Assembly: GCA_963731745.1 (NCBI GenBank)
Contig: CAVSWT010000017.1
Coordinates: forward strand, 1-64,000
Source of the DNA: CAVSWT01 sp963731745
GTDB taxonomy: Bacteria > Bacteroidota > Ignavibacteria > Ignavibacteriales > Ignavibacteriaceae
Length of the DNA stretch: 64,000 nucleotides
Direction of reading: 5' to 3'
A program made the position numbers and the translations under genes. The notes beneath the pieces were generated by a model. The model searched no databases, was not told the origin of the DNA, and worked only from the letters and a program-made list of their open reading frames with translations. The stretch's first letter is position 1. Each line of letters begins with the position of its first letter. Below, in pieces: positions 44,381 through 55,100 of the stretch.

Positions 44381-47300
44381 TTATAGTCCCAAATAATTAA
44401 GTATGCCTTTCATCAAGTCATTACGTGTACTTTCGTTTAAAATTGTTTCAAAAGGAAAACCTAAAACTATAGCGCCATAATTACCTTTGAACGCAACACC
44501 GGCACTAAATTTATTTTCAGAATATCTAAGTATGGTTTTGCCGTCTTTATCAGGTAATATTGCATCAGGCGCTTCAACAGCATATATCGAATCATTTAAT
44601 TCAGTATTAAATTGAATCTGCTGATGCATGTTTAAAAATGATTCATCAATACTCTCTACTTCTCCATTTTCTGAAGCATAACCTGCATCAAATTTAAATT
44701 TCAAAACATCTTTAGCAAAGTTGATATCCACAGAATCTTTATTGGAGAAAAGATCAGTCCCAACATAAGCTCCGGAAACAAAAAGATTGCCGCCTTTATC
44801 CGTATATCCTCTTAATGCATTTTGGAATTTTTCAGGAAATGCTTTAAACTGTTTTCCATTCACTGAATCTGCAAAGGACTTTTGCCAGGCTGTTTCTTTC
44901 TCCTCCCCTAAAATGATATCTATAAATTTATACTTTGAAAGATTTATATTTTTATCCCAAACAGACTCATCACTTGAAGAGGTAAATGAGTAACCAGCAT
45001 TTAAAATTGCTTTACCGTGTACATAAGGAAAATCAAAAGTATTTCCCGCAATAACTTTGGTTTCGTAATTTGAATGGCTCGCTCCGTATCCAGGTGCATC
45101 ATTTGATATATAATCAGAATTAGGATCGAAATCGTACTGAGTACCCGTAAAATTAATATCGTATTTATCCGGTTCACCTGCATCAAGATTATTTAAAAAT
45201 CCTGAAAACTCTTTTCCCTTGATAGCTTGAGGACCGCAAATTCTGTCAAAAGCATTAATGATGAGAACAGGCTGCTTTTCATTTTCACCTATTCCGGCAC
45301 TAAGAATTTCAGATGGAAAACTTTCTCCGCCTTCATTTATTGCAGTCACTTTGAATGAATAAATTGTATTAGGCTGCAATTCATTTATTATTATTGAAGT
45401 ATCCTGAATCAATTTGCCATTATCAAAATCTTCATTATTAATTCTTGTGTAAACTACATAGGCATTTGGATCAGCAGTTGGTTCCAAAGGATCGCTCACA
45501 GCCTTCCATTTAAGCTTTAGACTATTGTAATTAGTGAATTCCATACTAAAATGATTTACAGGAAGAGGTTGTACCACATATTTAAAATTATTTTCAACAG
45601 AAAGAAATTTTAACATTCCTTTATAAATCGACCTTGAGACCTCAAAGCGGTATCGGGGGTCTAAAGCAAACTGCATATCCAAAAAGTTTTGATGAGAAAG
45701 AAGTTCCAACAATACAGAAGGAAAATTTGGACGTGTAGATTCACTATAATCACCATTCATCAATTGGCGCCTTTGCCAGATATTATCATAATTATATTTT
45801 AAATCATTAACAATTTGTGTTTGCACAATGTCTGATAAATCTCTGTTTGCCAGGCGAGACATTCCATTTGGGAAAGTGATTTCAGAATTAAAATCTTCTA
45901 AGGTATAAATTGAAAGTGTTCCGAATGTTGTATCAAAATCAGTTGTACCTGCATTTGTATGAAATGCTAAAGATAAATCCATTGGAATGCCAAGTCCTTT
46001 GGAAGTTCTGTCTTTATTAGGCCCTGCCGGATTACCCATTAAATAGTTTCCATACTCTGCCCGGCTTTGATAATCATCTCTATAATCATTTTTATTATCA
46101 CTTAGATTATAAATTAACGTATCAGGCATGCCTGCAAACTGGAGCCAGTATCTAGCACCTTCTACAAATTTGGGACGGCCGCTTGTATTGCCGCCTCTTT
46201 CAATCACTCCAACACCTCCGCCGAATCTTACGGCATCAGCTGAAATAATTTTATTTACTTTACTGCTTTCTCCGCTTAGTTCAACTCGTCCAATATCACG
46301 ATTCATTCCTTTAAAGAATTTAAATTTGCCAAGATAAATCCAGGTGCCGCCGCCGATTTTCTGATTAATTTTAAAATCTGTTTTGCCGCCTGCATAATAA
46401 ACTATATAATGAGCATCATCTACATTTTGATCTGAGGAATTATACGATACATACACTGAATAAAAACCAGTTTCGGGAATTTGAGGAATCCATTCAGCAT
46501 TGGCAAATGAAGTGGTATCCGAAATAAAATATCTATAGGAACCTTGCTTGAATGGATTTACGCCTTCACTATATGGCGGATTTCCAATTGCAAATCCTTT
46601 TCCTAAACCTTTTTTCCAGGTACCATTTTTGCCGTCGTTTACTTCAATATAGTTTTTTTGATTCCTATCTTTTTGATTATCATTGTCTACAATAACTTCA
46701 TTTATTTGAGTATCTCGTTCGCGCGGTGTAAAAACATTTGCACCGGCATTTTCCAGCATAGGAATTAAATATGGAAGAGTAAATGACATCGGCAGTAAGT
46801 CTTCCACCGTTTGAAATAACCGGGGCCTCTGCCACTCCCATCTTTCAGTTTTATTATTGTAATACCAGCCATGGCTATGCCAAAGAATTATATTTCTTTT
46901 TTCAAGCCCGTTAGAAATTAAGTAAGGTTTACTTATGTTTTGAACAACTGGTATTCTATCCTCTTCCTGTGTTAATTGTAATCTTGAATAATCATAGTCT
47001 GCAGTATCACTCCTAAAATAATTTGGAATTAATTCTCTAATGGGAAAATTCATGCAGTCAATATTAATTGTGTAGTCACTTAAGCCTACGCCAAGGTACG
47101 ATTTTATAGTTGAATAAATTTTACTAACATTATCTTCTCTAAAGGGCTGCGTTGCAAATTCTTTATTAAGTATTATCCTAATATTTTTATCAAGAGAATC
47201 TATAATTAAAGTGTCAACTTTTGAACCTGGAGGAATATTAAAAGCCAAATTTCCTTTTTCAAAATCCGTTTTAAATTCTTTAAGTTTAGAATAAATTGAC

Positions 47301-47387
47301 GGACTTTCTTTTAAAACTTCCTGTGTAGCGCAACCGGAGATTAATATTTAATAAAAAAACTGTTAGAAGAATATGGAATTTAGTCAT
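44381..47387 (-). pseudogene. golvesin/amidase-type lipoprotein with fibronectin III domain, frameshift in the signal peptide
   Basis: Repaired, a ~1000-residue lipoprotein. The N-terminus begins at ATG 47387 (MTKFHILLTVFLLNI) and must shift by one base in 47340-47345 to give ISGC-ATQ, a perfect lipobox. The rest of the frame (to 44381) is open. Domains: amidase-3-like half (~135-220, ILWHSHGWYYN; PRER), golvesin/Xly-type carbohydrate-binding domain (~265-400), the rest of the amidase-like fold (~430-560, LSLAFHTNAGT; ELLSHQNFLD), fibronectin III (~600-690), and a C-terminal domain of unknown type. Such proteins are annotated as xanthan lyase or N-acetylmuramoyl-alanine amidase. If the shift is real, export would be lost; the 955 codons starting at TTG 47248 would still be translatable. 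Confidence 0.8.
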
Positions 47388-47497
47388 GAGCATTTCAGAT
47401 AAATTATTAGTTCTTATTGAATTACCTTATTTATTATTCTAATTTAAGAGTTAAAACTAAACATTTCTTTATACTTATATCAACATCAAGGGAAAAA

Positions 47498-48970
47498 ATG
47501 AAAATAGTAAAATTATTATTCGCGTTTTTTATTCTAAACCAATTTTTATTTTCTCAACAAAAAAATAACTTTGATAAATATTTTTCCGATCAAACAATGA
47601 GGATAGATTATTTTCATATCGGCAATGCTTCCTCAGAAATAATAACAATTGATAAAATATATAACTATGGAACCTGGGCAGGCAGCCTAATTAATTTGAT
47701 AGATAATTTTAATAATGGTAAATACTATATTAAAATTTATAACGACTCAACGAATACACTCATATACTCAAAGGGTTTTGACAGCTATTTTGGAGAATAC
47801 CAAACCAGCGAAGATGCATTAAATGGAATCAAAAAAGCGTACAGTGAATCTGCGATTATTCCTTCGCCAAAAAGCAAAATAAGATTTGTAATTGAAAAAC
47901 GTGATGATAAAAATATGCTGAATGTGATTTATTCATCTGTTGTTGATCCAAACGATGTAAAAATTATTAGAGAAACTTTTGGTGATTATTCAGTGCATGT
48001 TTTTGACGATAAAAATAACGGCGATCCGCATAAAAAAGTTGACATAGCAATAATTGGAGAAGGTTACCAATCTTACGAAAAAAATAAGTTTGCCGAAGAC
48101 CTTAAAAATTTTACCTCAACATTTTTTAAAATGGAACCTTATAAATCAAATAAATCCAAATTTAATTTTCATGGTGTTTTCAAACCTTCACAGGAAAGCG
48201 GAACTGATGAACCAAGAGCAAACATATATAAACAAACAGTTTTAAATTCCACCTTTAATTCACTTGGCTCAGAAAGATATTTGTTAACTGAGGATAACAC
48301 GGCACTAAGAGATTTAGCCGCAGTCGTTCCTTACGATGCAATAGTAATAATGGTTAATCATACGCGCTATGGAGGCGGAGGAATTTATAATACATTCTGC
48401 ACATTCACTACAGATAACCAATGGAGCGATTATTTATTTTTACATGAATTTGGACATTCATTTTCCGGTCTCGCTGATGAATATTATACTTCTGATGTAT
48501 CTTACAATGATTTTTATAAACCAACTGTTGAACCGGTTGAACCAAATATTACTGCGTTACTTGATACGGCTAAATTAAAATGGGCTGCTGAAAAAACATT
48601 TGGAATCCAAATTCCAACACCATGGGAAAAAAATAAATTTGACAGCATCGATTATAAATGGCAGGAACAAAGAAGAGCATTAAATAATAGAATATCAGAA
48701 TTAAAAAGATTTAAATCCTCTCCAACTGAAATTAAAAAAGCTGAAAATGAATACGCTGAAAAGGACAAAGAACATTCCGAGCTTATAGATAAATTTTTGA
48801 AATCCAGCCAATATTATGATAAAGTCGGCGCTTTTGAAGGGGCGGGTTATCAGGCACATGGATTATATCGTCCAATGGTAGATTGCATCATGTTTTCTAA
48901 AGGTAAGAAACCGTACTGCGTGGTCTGCAGCAAAGCGATTGTAAGAATTATTGATTATTATTCAGAATAA
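47498..48970 (+). CDS. exported M64-family metallopeptidase
   Basis: A 490-residue zinc peptidase of the IgA-peptidase (M64) type. Signal peptide ~1-18 (MKIVKLLFAFFILNQFLFSQ). The N-terminal beta domain (~25-150) is the usual M64 propeptide-like part. The catalytic motif is HEFGHSFSGLADEY (~316-329): HExxH plus the following Gly and Asp/Glu ligand region. A coiled segment (~380-420) and a C-terminal Cys pair (YCVVC) follow. The start chosen is ATG at 47498 with AGGGAAAA upstream; the frame extends 27 codons further without a signal. Alone on the plus strand. Probably degrades peptides outside the cell. Confidence 0.9.
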   Translation: MKIVKLLFAFFILNQFLFSQQKNNFDKYFSDQTMRIDYFHIGNASSEIITIDKIYNYGTWAGSLINLIDNFNNGKYYIKIYNDSTNTLIYSKGFDSYFGEYQTSEDALNGIKKAYSESAIIPSPKSKIRFVIEKRDDKNMLNVIYSSVVDPNDVKIIRETFGDYSVHVFDDKNNGDPHKKVDIAIIGEGYQSYEKNKFAEDLKNFTSTFFKMEPYKSNKSKFNFHGVFKPSQESGTDEPRANIYKQTVLNSTFNSLGSERYLLTEDNTALRDLAAVVPYDAIVIMVNHTRYGGGGIYNTFCTFTTDNQWSDYLFLHEFGHSFSGLADEYYTSDVSYNDFYKPTVEPVEPNITALLDTAKLKWAAEKTFGIQIPTPWEKNKFDSIDYKWQEQRRALNNRISELKRFKSSPTEIKKAENEYAEKDKEHSELIDKFLKSSQYYDKVGAFEGAGYQAHGLYRPMVDCIMFSKGKKPYCVVCSKAIVRIIDYYSE

Positions 48971-49280
48971 TGAAACAAAAAGCGCAATTTCGAAGTCTAA
49001 ACTCTACATAACGAAATAAAAAGCAAACTTTAACATTTAAAAAAGATAAAAGATTTAAATAGTATTAAAATCTACAAAAATATGGGTTTTTAAAGAAAAG
49101 TAGGTGATGTATTCATTTTTCTCTTACTTCATATTAAAACTTTGCTTATATTTGCGAGATTGGATTTTTGTCACATTAAATAATTAGCTTTTTTAGTCTT
49201 ACTGAATAATCTAACACAATCAGAATAAAAATTTTCAACTGAAAAGGCAAAATATACATTAATATTCAGAGAGGAATAAC
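48971..49280. other. 310-bp region upstream of the primary sigma factor gene
   Basis: Contains TATATTTG (49147-49154), which fits the Bacteroidota -7 element TAnnTTTG, but no TTG lies at the usual -33 position, so it is only a weak promoter candidate. No gene or hairpin seen. Confidence 0.3.
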
Positions 49281-50138
49281 TTGAAGATAACAAAGCAATT
49301 CACCAACCGTGAAAGTAAGTCTTTAGATCAGTATTTGCAGGAAATAGGAAAAGTTGATTTACTAACTCCGGATCAGGAAGTTGAATTAGCAATCAGAATT
49401 AAAAAAGGCGACAAATTTGCTTTAGAAGCATTAACAAAAGCAAATTTAAGATTCGTCGTAAGCGTTGCAAAACAATTCCAGAATCAGGGTTTATCTCTCG
49501 GTGATCTTATTAATGAAGGTAATTTAGGCTTAATTAAAGCAGCTCAAAAATTTGACGAAACTAGAGGTTTCAAATTTATTTCTTATGCTGTTTGGTGGAT
49601 TAGACAATCTATTATGCAGGCAATTGCTGAACAGTCAAGAATGGTAAGACTTCCATTAAACAGAGTCGGCTCTTTAGGAAAAATCGGGAAAGCATACAGA
49701 GATCTTGAACAGGAATTTGAAAGAAAACCAACTACTTCGGAATTGGCCGATGTACTTGATATGAAAGCTGACGAAGTTGCGTACGCTTTGCAAATTTCAG
49801 GAAGGCACGTTTCTATGGACGCTCCTTTCTCCGGCGATGATGATAAAAACAGCTTGATGGATGTTCTTCCAAACGAAGGGCAGCCTTTACCTGATTCAAC
49901 ATTGATGAATGAATCACTTAAAAACGAAGTAGCAAATGTTCTTTCTACACTAAGCGAAAGAGAAGCTGAAGTGATCAGACTTTATTTCGGAATTAACAGC
50001 GAGCATTCTGCAACTTTGGAAGAGATTGGCGATAGATTTAATCTTACCCGCGAAAGAGTAAGACAAATAAAAGAGAAAGCTTTAAGAAGCTTAAGGCATT
50101 CACAAAGAAGTACAAGATTAAAGGCTTACTTAGGATAA
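49281..50138 (+). CDS. rpoD: primary sigma factor RpoD/SigA (short Bacteroidota type)
   Basis: A 285-residue sigma-70 that directs RNA polymerase to housekeeping promoters. Regions seen: 1.2 (SLDQYLQEIGKVDLLTPDQE), 2.1-2.4 (ANLRFVVSVAKQFQNQGL; GLIKAAQKFDETRGFKFISY; AVWWIRQSIMQAI), 3 and 4.2 (EEIGDRFNLTRERVRQIKEK). Region 1.1 is absent, as usual in Bacteroidota and Chlorobiota. Start TTG at 49281 with GAGAGGAATAA upstream. Ends in a bidirectional terminator. Confidence 0.95.
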   Translation: MKITKQFTNRESKSLDQYLQEIGKVDLLTPDQEVELAIRIKKGDKFALEALTKANLRFVVSVAKQFQNQGLSLGDLINEGNLGLIKAAQKFDETRGFKFISYAVWWIRQSIMQAIAEQSRMVRLPLNRVGSLGKIGKAYRDLEQEFERKPTTSELADVLDMKADEVAYALQISGRHVSMDAPFSGDDDKNSLMDVLPNEGQPLPDSTLMNESLKNEVANVLSTLSEREAEVIRLYFGINSEHSATLEEIGDRFNLTRERVRQIKEKALRSLRHSQRSTRLKAYLG

Positions 50139-50162
50139 AAAATTATCCGAAATAATTAAATA

Positions 50163-50201
50163 AAAATTCCCGCCCAGCAATTATTGATGAGCGGGAATTT
50201 T
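50163..50201. terminator. bidirectional terminator between rpoD and the TraB gene
   Basis: An 11-bp perfect stem AAAATTCCCGC / GCGGGAATTTT. It is followed by GATTTTTAA on the plus strand and preceded by an A run that acts as a T run on the minus strand. Confidence 0.75.
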
Positions 50202-50248
50202 GATTTTTAAAGTGGTTCCAATCTTAGTATTATTATTCCTGTGGATGA

Positions 50249-51442
50249 TTAACCGAAAAGATTAGTAATAATTTCATAAGCTCCAACATATGTTCCTATG
50301 GCACTCCCCAGGCCGGACAATATAAATACAAGTATTATCCTAAGTAATTTATTTTGCCACCATCTTTTTAATTTATTCACATCATCGGTAACATTTTGAA
50401 TCTCTTTAACAACCGGTGGAACAAAATAAGCTTGCACAAATGCCGCAACATAGCCTGCTCCGATAAGAGGTGTAAGGCTAGTGATTGGTGCTGCTAAAAA
50501 AGATGCAACAATCGTCCATGGATGTGCCAGGGCAATGATTGCTCCAATAGCACACGGAATTCCATTTGCTAAAATCCAGTAAATGATATTATGCTTTGCA
50601 GCTCCGAAACCCTGATTAAATCCAATTATAAAAATTGACGCAACAATTATTGCAGGAATTCCCCAGCCTATAATCTTCCAAACTGGGGAAGCAGGCGGTA
50701 TTACTTCAATTTCTTTTAAGTCAAAGGATGTATTGTTTTTAAGTGCTTCCACTATTCCGTTTACATGCCCTGCCCCAACCACTGATACAATTTTTTTACC
50801 GTTCGCTTTTTTCATCTTTTGAGTTAAGTATTGATCGCGCTCATCAATTAAAACTCTTTTTAATACAGGCATTGATTTACCAAGCTCTCCCATTAATTCA
50901 GAAAGTACATCCTTTTGTTTTAACTCATCTAGTTTTTCTTCTGTCATTTCCTGGGATTCAAAAATTCCCGCAAATCCTGAAGTAATTAATTTAAGCTTCT
51001 GCCAAAAGGTCATCGAATTCCATGCTCTTCGTAATGTAATCCTTATTTCTCTATCACAAAGCTCAATAGGCAGTCCAAGTTCTTTTGCGGTGTTTGTTGC
51101 TTCAAGTAATTCTATTCCGGGAGTTACTCCAAGTTTTTCTCCCAATTTTTTTTGATAGCTTGAAAGTAAAATATTAATAATTAATGTGGTTAATTGTTTT
51201 TCACGAATCAAAGTCTTTAAATCAAGCGATTCCCATCTTTTCCTTTCCGAAAGCGCCTTGAACCGCTGTGAATCCAGTTCAACACAAACACAATCAGGCT
51301 TTTCTTTTTCTATTACTTCTCTAACTAAATTAGCAGACCTTTTTGATATGTGAGCCGTTCCTATAACTATAAATTCACGGCCGTCATTTTTAATTATAGA
51401 GACATCAGATGAGTATGAATTTTGGTTTTCAGACATATACAT
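50249..51442 (-). CDS. TraB/PrgY-family membrane protein
   Basis: A 397-residue protein with the TraB domain (VIGTAHISKRSANLV ~28-42, CVELDSQRF ~52-60, VVGAGHVNGI ~216-225) and about four C-terminal membrane helices (~243-395). In other bacteria relatives limit peptide pheromone signalling; many species have them without known role. Start ATG at 51442; the in-frame ATG at 51436 also possible. No clear ribosome site. Alone on its strand. Confidence 0.85.
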   Translation of the reverse strand: MYMSENQNSYSSDVSIIKNDGREFIVIGTAHISKRSANLVREVIEKEKPDCVCVELDSQRFKALSERKRWESLDLKTLIREKQLTTLIINILLSSYQKKLGEKLGVTPGIELLEATNTAKELGLPIELCDREIRITLRRAWNSMTFWQKLKLITSGFAGIFESQEMTEEKLDELKQKDVLSELMGELGKSMPVLKRVLIDERDQYLTQKMKKANGKKIVSVVGAGHVNGIVEALKNNTSFDLKEIEVIPPASPVWKIIGWGIPAIIVASIFIIGFNQGFGAAKHNIIYWILANGIPCAIGAIIALAHPWTIVASFLAAPITSLTPLIGAGYVAAFVQAYFVPPVVKEIQNVTDDVNKLKRWWQNKLLRIILVFILSGLGSAIGTYVGAYEIITNLFG

Positions 51443-51649
51443 ATTTTAGAGATTAATAATTGTCAAATATAAGAATATTATTTTGTGTTTAATAAAGCTA
51501 TATAATTTTTCAACTAACGGTTCTTATTCCACTTTATATTTTAATAGATAGTTGACTATTATAAATTAACTTTTTATTTTGAATTGTCTCTACCTTCTTA
51601 AAATAAAAATAATAAAGAAGCGCTTAATTTTAAACACCTATTTTATTTT

Positions 51650-52084
51650 ATGTTGAAAAGAACTAGTGTCTTTTTTTTACTTGCATTTTCTATTGCCGCA
51701 TGCTGCAGCACAAAAAATACAACAAAAGAAAAAAATTCTGATAATCAGTCTTACAAGTCGATTGCAAAAGAAAAATATAATGAGAACTATATTGTTAAAT
51801 CCAATATTGACTCGACTTATTTCGTCGTTGCTTCAACTTCTAAAAAGACCTCTCAAAATATAAACTCACCTTTAAAGTTTTTTGTTTATAATAATAAAAC
51901 CGGACAAGTAATCTTTGAAGATAATTTAATCAATGGAAAATTGGAATGGATAAATAGAAACCAAATAAAAATTACTACTGAACCTGAAGTCATTTCAGGT
52001 ATTGAAGAAAAAAATAAATCAATGACCGGTTACATTTACGACGTAACTAAAAAAAGAAAACTTTCTAAATTAGACGAATTTTAA
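51650..52084 (+). CDS. small lipoprotein, unknown
   Basis: A 144-residue lipoprotein: MLKRTSVFFLLAFSIAAC with lipobox IAAC (Cys18), then a Ser/Lys/Asn-rich linker and a beta-rich domain (~45-140). No family recognised. Ends 40 bases before the BNR T9SS gene and is probably in its operon. Start ATG at 51650 without a clear ribosome site. Confidence 0.7.
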   Translation: MLKRTSVFFLLAFSIAACCSTKNTTKEKNSDNQSYKSIAKEKYNENYIVKSNIDSTYFVVASTSKKTSQNINSPLKFFVYNNKTGQVIFEDNLINGKLEWINRNQIKITTEPEVISGIEEKNKSMTGYIYDVTKKRKLSKLDEF

Positions 52085-52124
52085 TAATTAATTCAGTAAC
52101 ATATAAATAAATTAAGGAGCTATC

Positions 52125-55100
52125 ATGCGGGATCGTTTACTTCTTTTTGCAACTTTGGTTGTGCTGGCAGGGGTATCATTATTTTTTGTTTTATCGTCGG
52201 ATACATCGACTAATGTTCAAGGCAAAAAAGACAAAGTTGATATTGTTCAAAAGGCAACGTCAACAAGTACTCACGAGACGAAATTGACAAAAGAGAACTC
52301 TTCAAATTTTGCTTCTGTTCAAAACATAAAGAAGAGCAAAGTAAGTAATTTTAAAGCAGGTGAAGAAATAAAGTTTATCGATGAAAAGGAGGAAAGTAAT
52401 TCTGAAATAGAAAAAGAAATGAAGGAATCAAAAAGGTTGGTTTCCGAAAGAGAGAAGAGGATAGAAGGAGATCAAGCTGACCGGCCTGATTTATTTGCTC
52501 AATACGAAAGAGACATCAGAACTCGTTTAGGAAAAGACAAACCTGAATATCCAATCAATTATAAAATAAAAGAATTACAAAAATATAGAGCTGCTACTGC
52601 AAAATCTTTAAATAAATCTGCACTGCTTTCTTGGATGGAACGAGGCCCTGGAAATGTCAGCGGCAGAACCAGAGGAATTATTATTGATCCTGATGATGCA
52701 ACAAGTGATACTTGGTTTGTAGGTTCAGTTGGCGGCGGTGTTTGGAAAACCACAGATGCAGGAGCATCCTGGACTGATTTAACTTCTTCTATTCCGAATT
52801 TGGCTACCAGTACAATTGCAATGGCTGCATCTAACCACAACGTTATTTATGCAGGTACCGGCGAAGGTTTCTTTAATGTTGATCAAATAGACGGAAGTGG
52901 AATTTGGAAAACTACTGATAAAGGAGCTACATGGAGTCAAACTACAGGAAGTGCAAATAATCCGGATCTTCAAAATATAACTAGATTAATTGTTGATCCT
53001 GCGGATGAGAATACACTGGTAGTTTCTGCTACTCCGGGATTTTATTATAATGCCAGCAACCCTCCAAACAATTCCGGAATCTTTCGTTCAACCGACGGTG
53101 GAACAAGCTGGACAAAAGTTTATGATGCAGGCGCTGGCGGCAGTGTTGAAGATTTAATTTCAAATCCGGAAAATTTCAACACTCAATATGCAACGGTAAA
53201 CAGCGTTGGTGTTATTAAATCCATTGACGGTGGAATGACCTGGTTTGACGCCTCAGAGGGAATTGGGGCTATACAGCGAATGGAAATTGCTATGGCGCCT
53301 ACAGATACCTCAACATTATATTTTTCTGCTCAGGGCGGCCCGAGTGGTTCTATTTTATATGTTTCTGATGATGCTGGAGCAAGTTGGTATTCATTATCTG
53401 ATACAAGCGGAAATGATAAAGACTGGCTTGGCGGCCAGGGCTGGTACGATAATACTATTGCTATAGATCCTTATGATAAAAATAAAATCTATGTTGGCGG
53501 AGTTGGTATTTTTAGATTAGATAGAGTTGCAGGAACTGATACCTCAGCAGATCAAGTAACGGGCGTAGATTTGGAAAACACTTCTTCATTTTTAGGGTTT
53601 GTAAATTGGGGCGGGCCTTACAACGGCGGCAGTATTGGAACAGGCGATGACTTTTTAGGCTCTGTTGGAGTTACAGCAAGTGATTACGTGTCTGTTGAAT
53701 TGCGTTTTGGCCCTGGCAAATCTCAAAAAGCATATCGCTTTGTTCGAAACGGCTCAACCGGCGTATGGGAATATCAAGATTATGTTGATGTTCCTTTTGA
53801 AGTTTGGGATATTACTAACAATATGCAAATTTCATTTTCTTTTAGAGACTGGGCTAATGATGGGGCTTTTGATCTAATCCCATTTAATGGTGCTAATCCT
53901 CAGCGCGAATATATGTTTGTAAATGCAGTGCCTTATAGTGCTACAGAGGATACATCACTGGCTAAGGATGATGCTTATTTGTATAAAAATATCTTCGCTA
54001 TATGGCCTACACTTGCTTCTGGCGGAACCTGGGACCCAAATAATCTACCTACTTCAATTTTAAGAATTAATTGGGGCAATTTTATTACAAAACGTATAAC
54101 TGCAACTCCTATCGCAGATGTTTATCAACGGTTTGGCGGTACTTCAAAAGGCGTCCACCCGGATCAGCATAATATTAGTTTGGTTAAAACCAATGAAGCA
54201 ACACAAAGTTTCAGAATGGTTGTTGGAAATGATGGCGGTGTTACCTACTCTGATAATAAAGGCGCCACTTTCACCAATACTAAAAATGGATATAACACAA
54301 CACAGTTTTATGGTGTGGATAAAATGAATGGCGGCGATAGATACATCGGTGGAACACAGGACAATGGTTCATGGTTTTCACCTGCAGATCCGGACAAAAC
54401 AACTCCATGGACTTCTGCACCAAGCGGTGATGGATTCGAAGCTGTTTGGAATTATGGAGATGGAAACCAAATGCTTGAGTCGTCGCAATATAATAATATT
54501 TACAAAACAACTGATGGCGGCACAAGCTGGTCAAGTGCCGGAGCCACAAATGGATTATCAGATCAAGGTTCTAGTGGTTCTCCATTCTTTACTAAAATTG
54601 CTAAATCAAAACAAGATCCTAATTTAGTTTTTGCAGTGGGTGCATCCGGCGTTTGGAGATCAGATGATTTTGCAGACAGCTGGACTTTAACACCAATGCC
54701 TTCAGCATTTAACGGTACGAGCAGTTTCTCGTCAATTAAAATTTCGCTAGCCAATCCACAAATCGTTTGGGCTGGCCAAACTATGGCAGCTGGAAATCCG
54801 ATATACATGTCCACTGATGGAGGCCTAAGCTTTAATGCTGTATCGGTTTATCCAACGGCAGTTCTTGGTAGAATTTCAAGTATAGAAACTGATCCACTTG
54901 ATGACAGTACTGCTTACGCTTTATTTTCATTTGCACATGCACCAAAAATTTTAAAAACCACTGATCTTGGTCAAACATGGGAAGACATTTCCGGATTCGG
55001 AGCAAATACTACAAGTTCTAATGGATTTCCGGATGTAGCAGTTTTTAGTCTTTTAGTAATGCCGTATGATACCGATGTTATATGGGCTGGAACGGAGATA

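Noticed and set aside
47417..47497. ATG at 47417 as start of the M64 peptidase
   Set aside because: The 27 residues before Met at 47498 are not signal-like, while 47498 has a ribosome site and a standard signal peptide.
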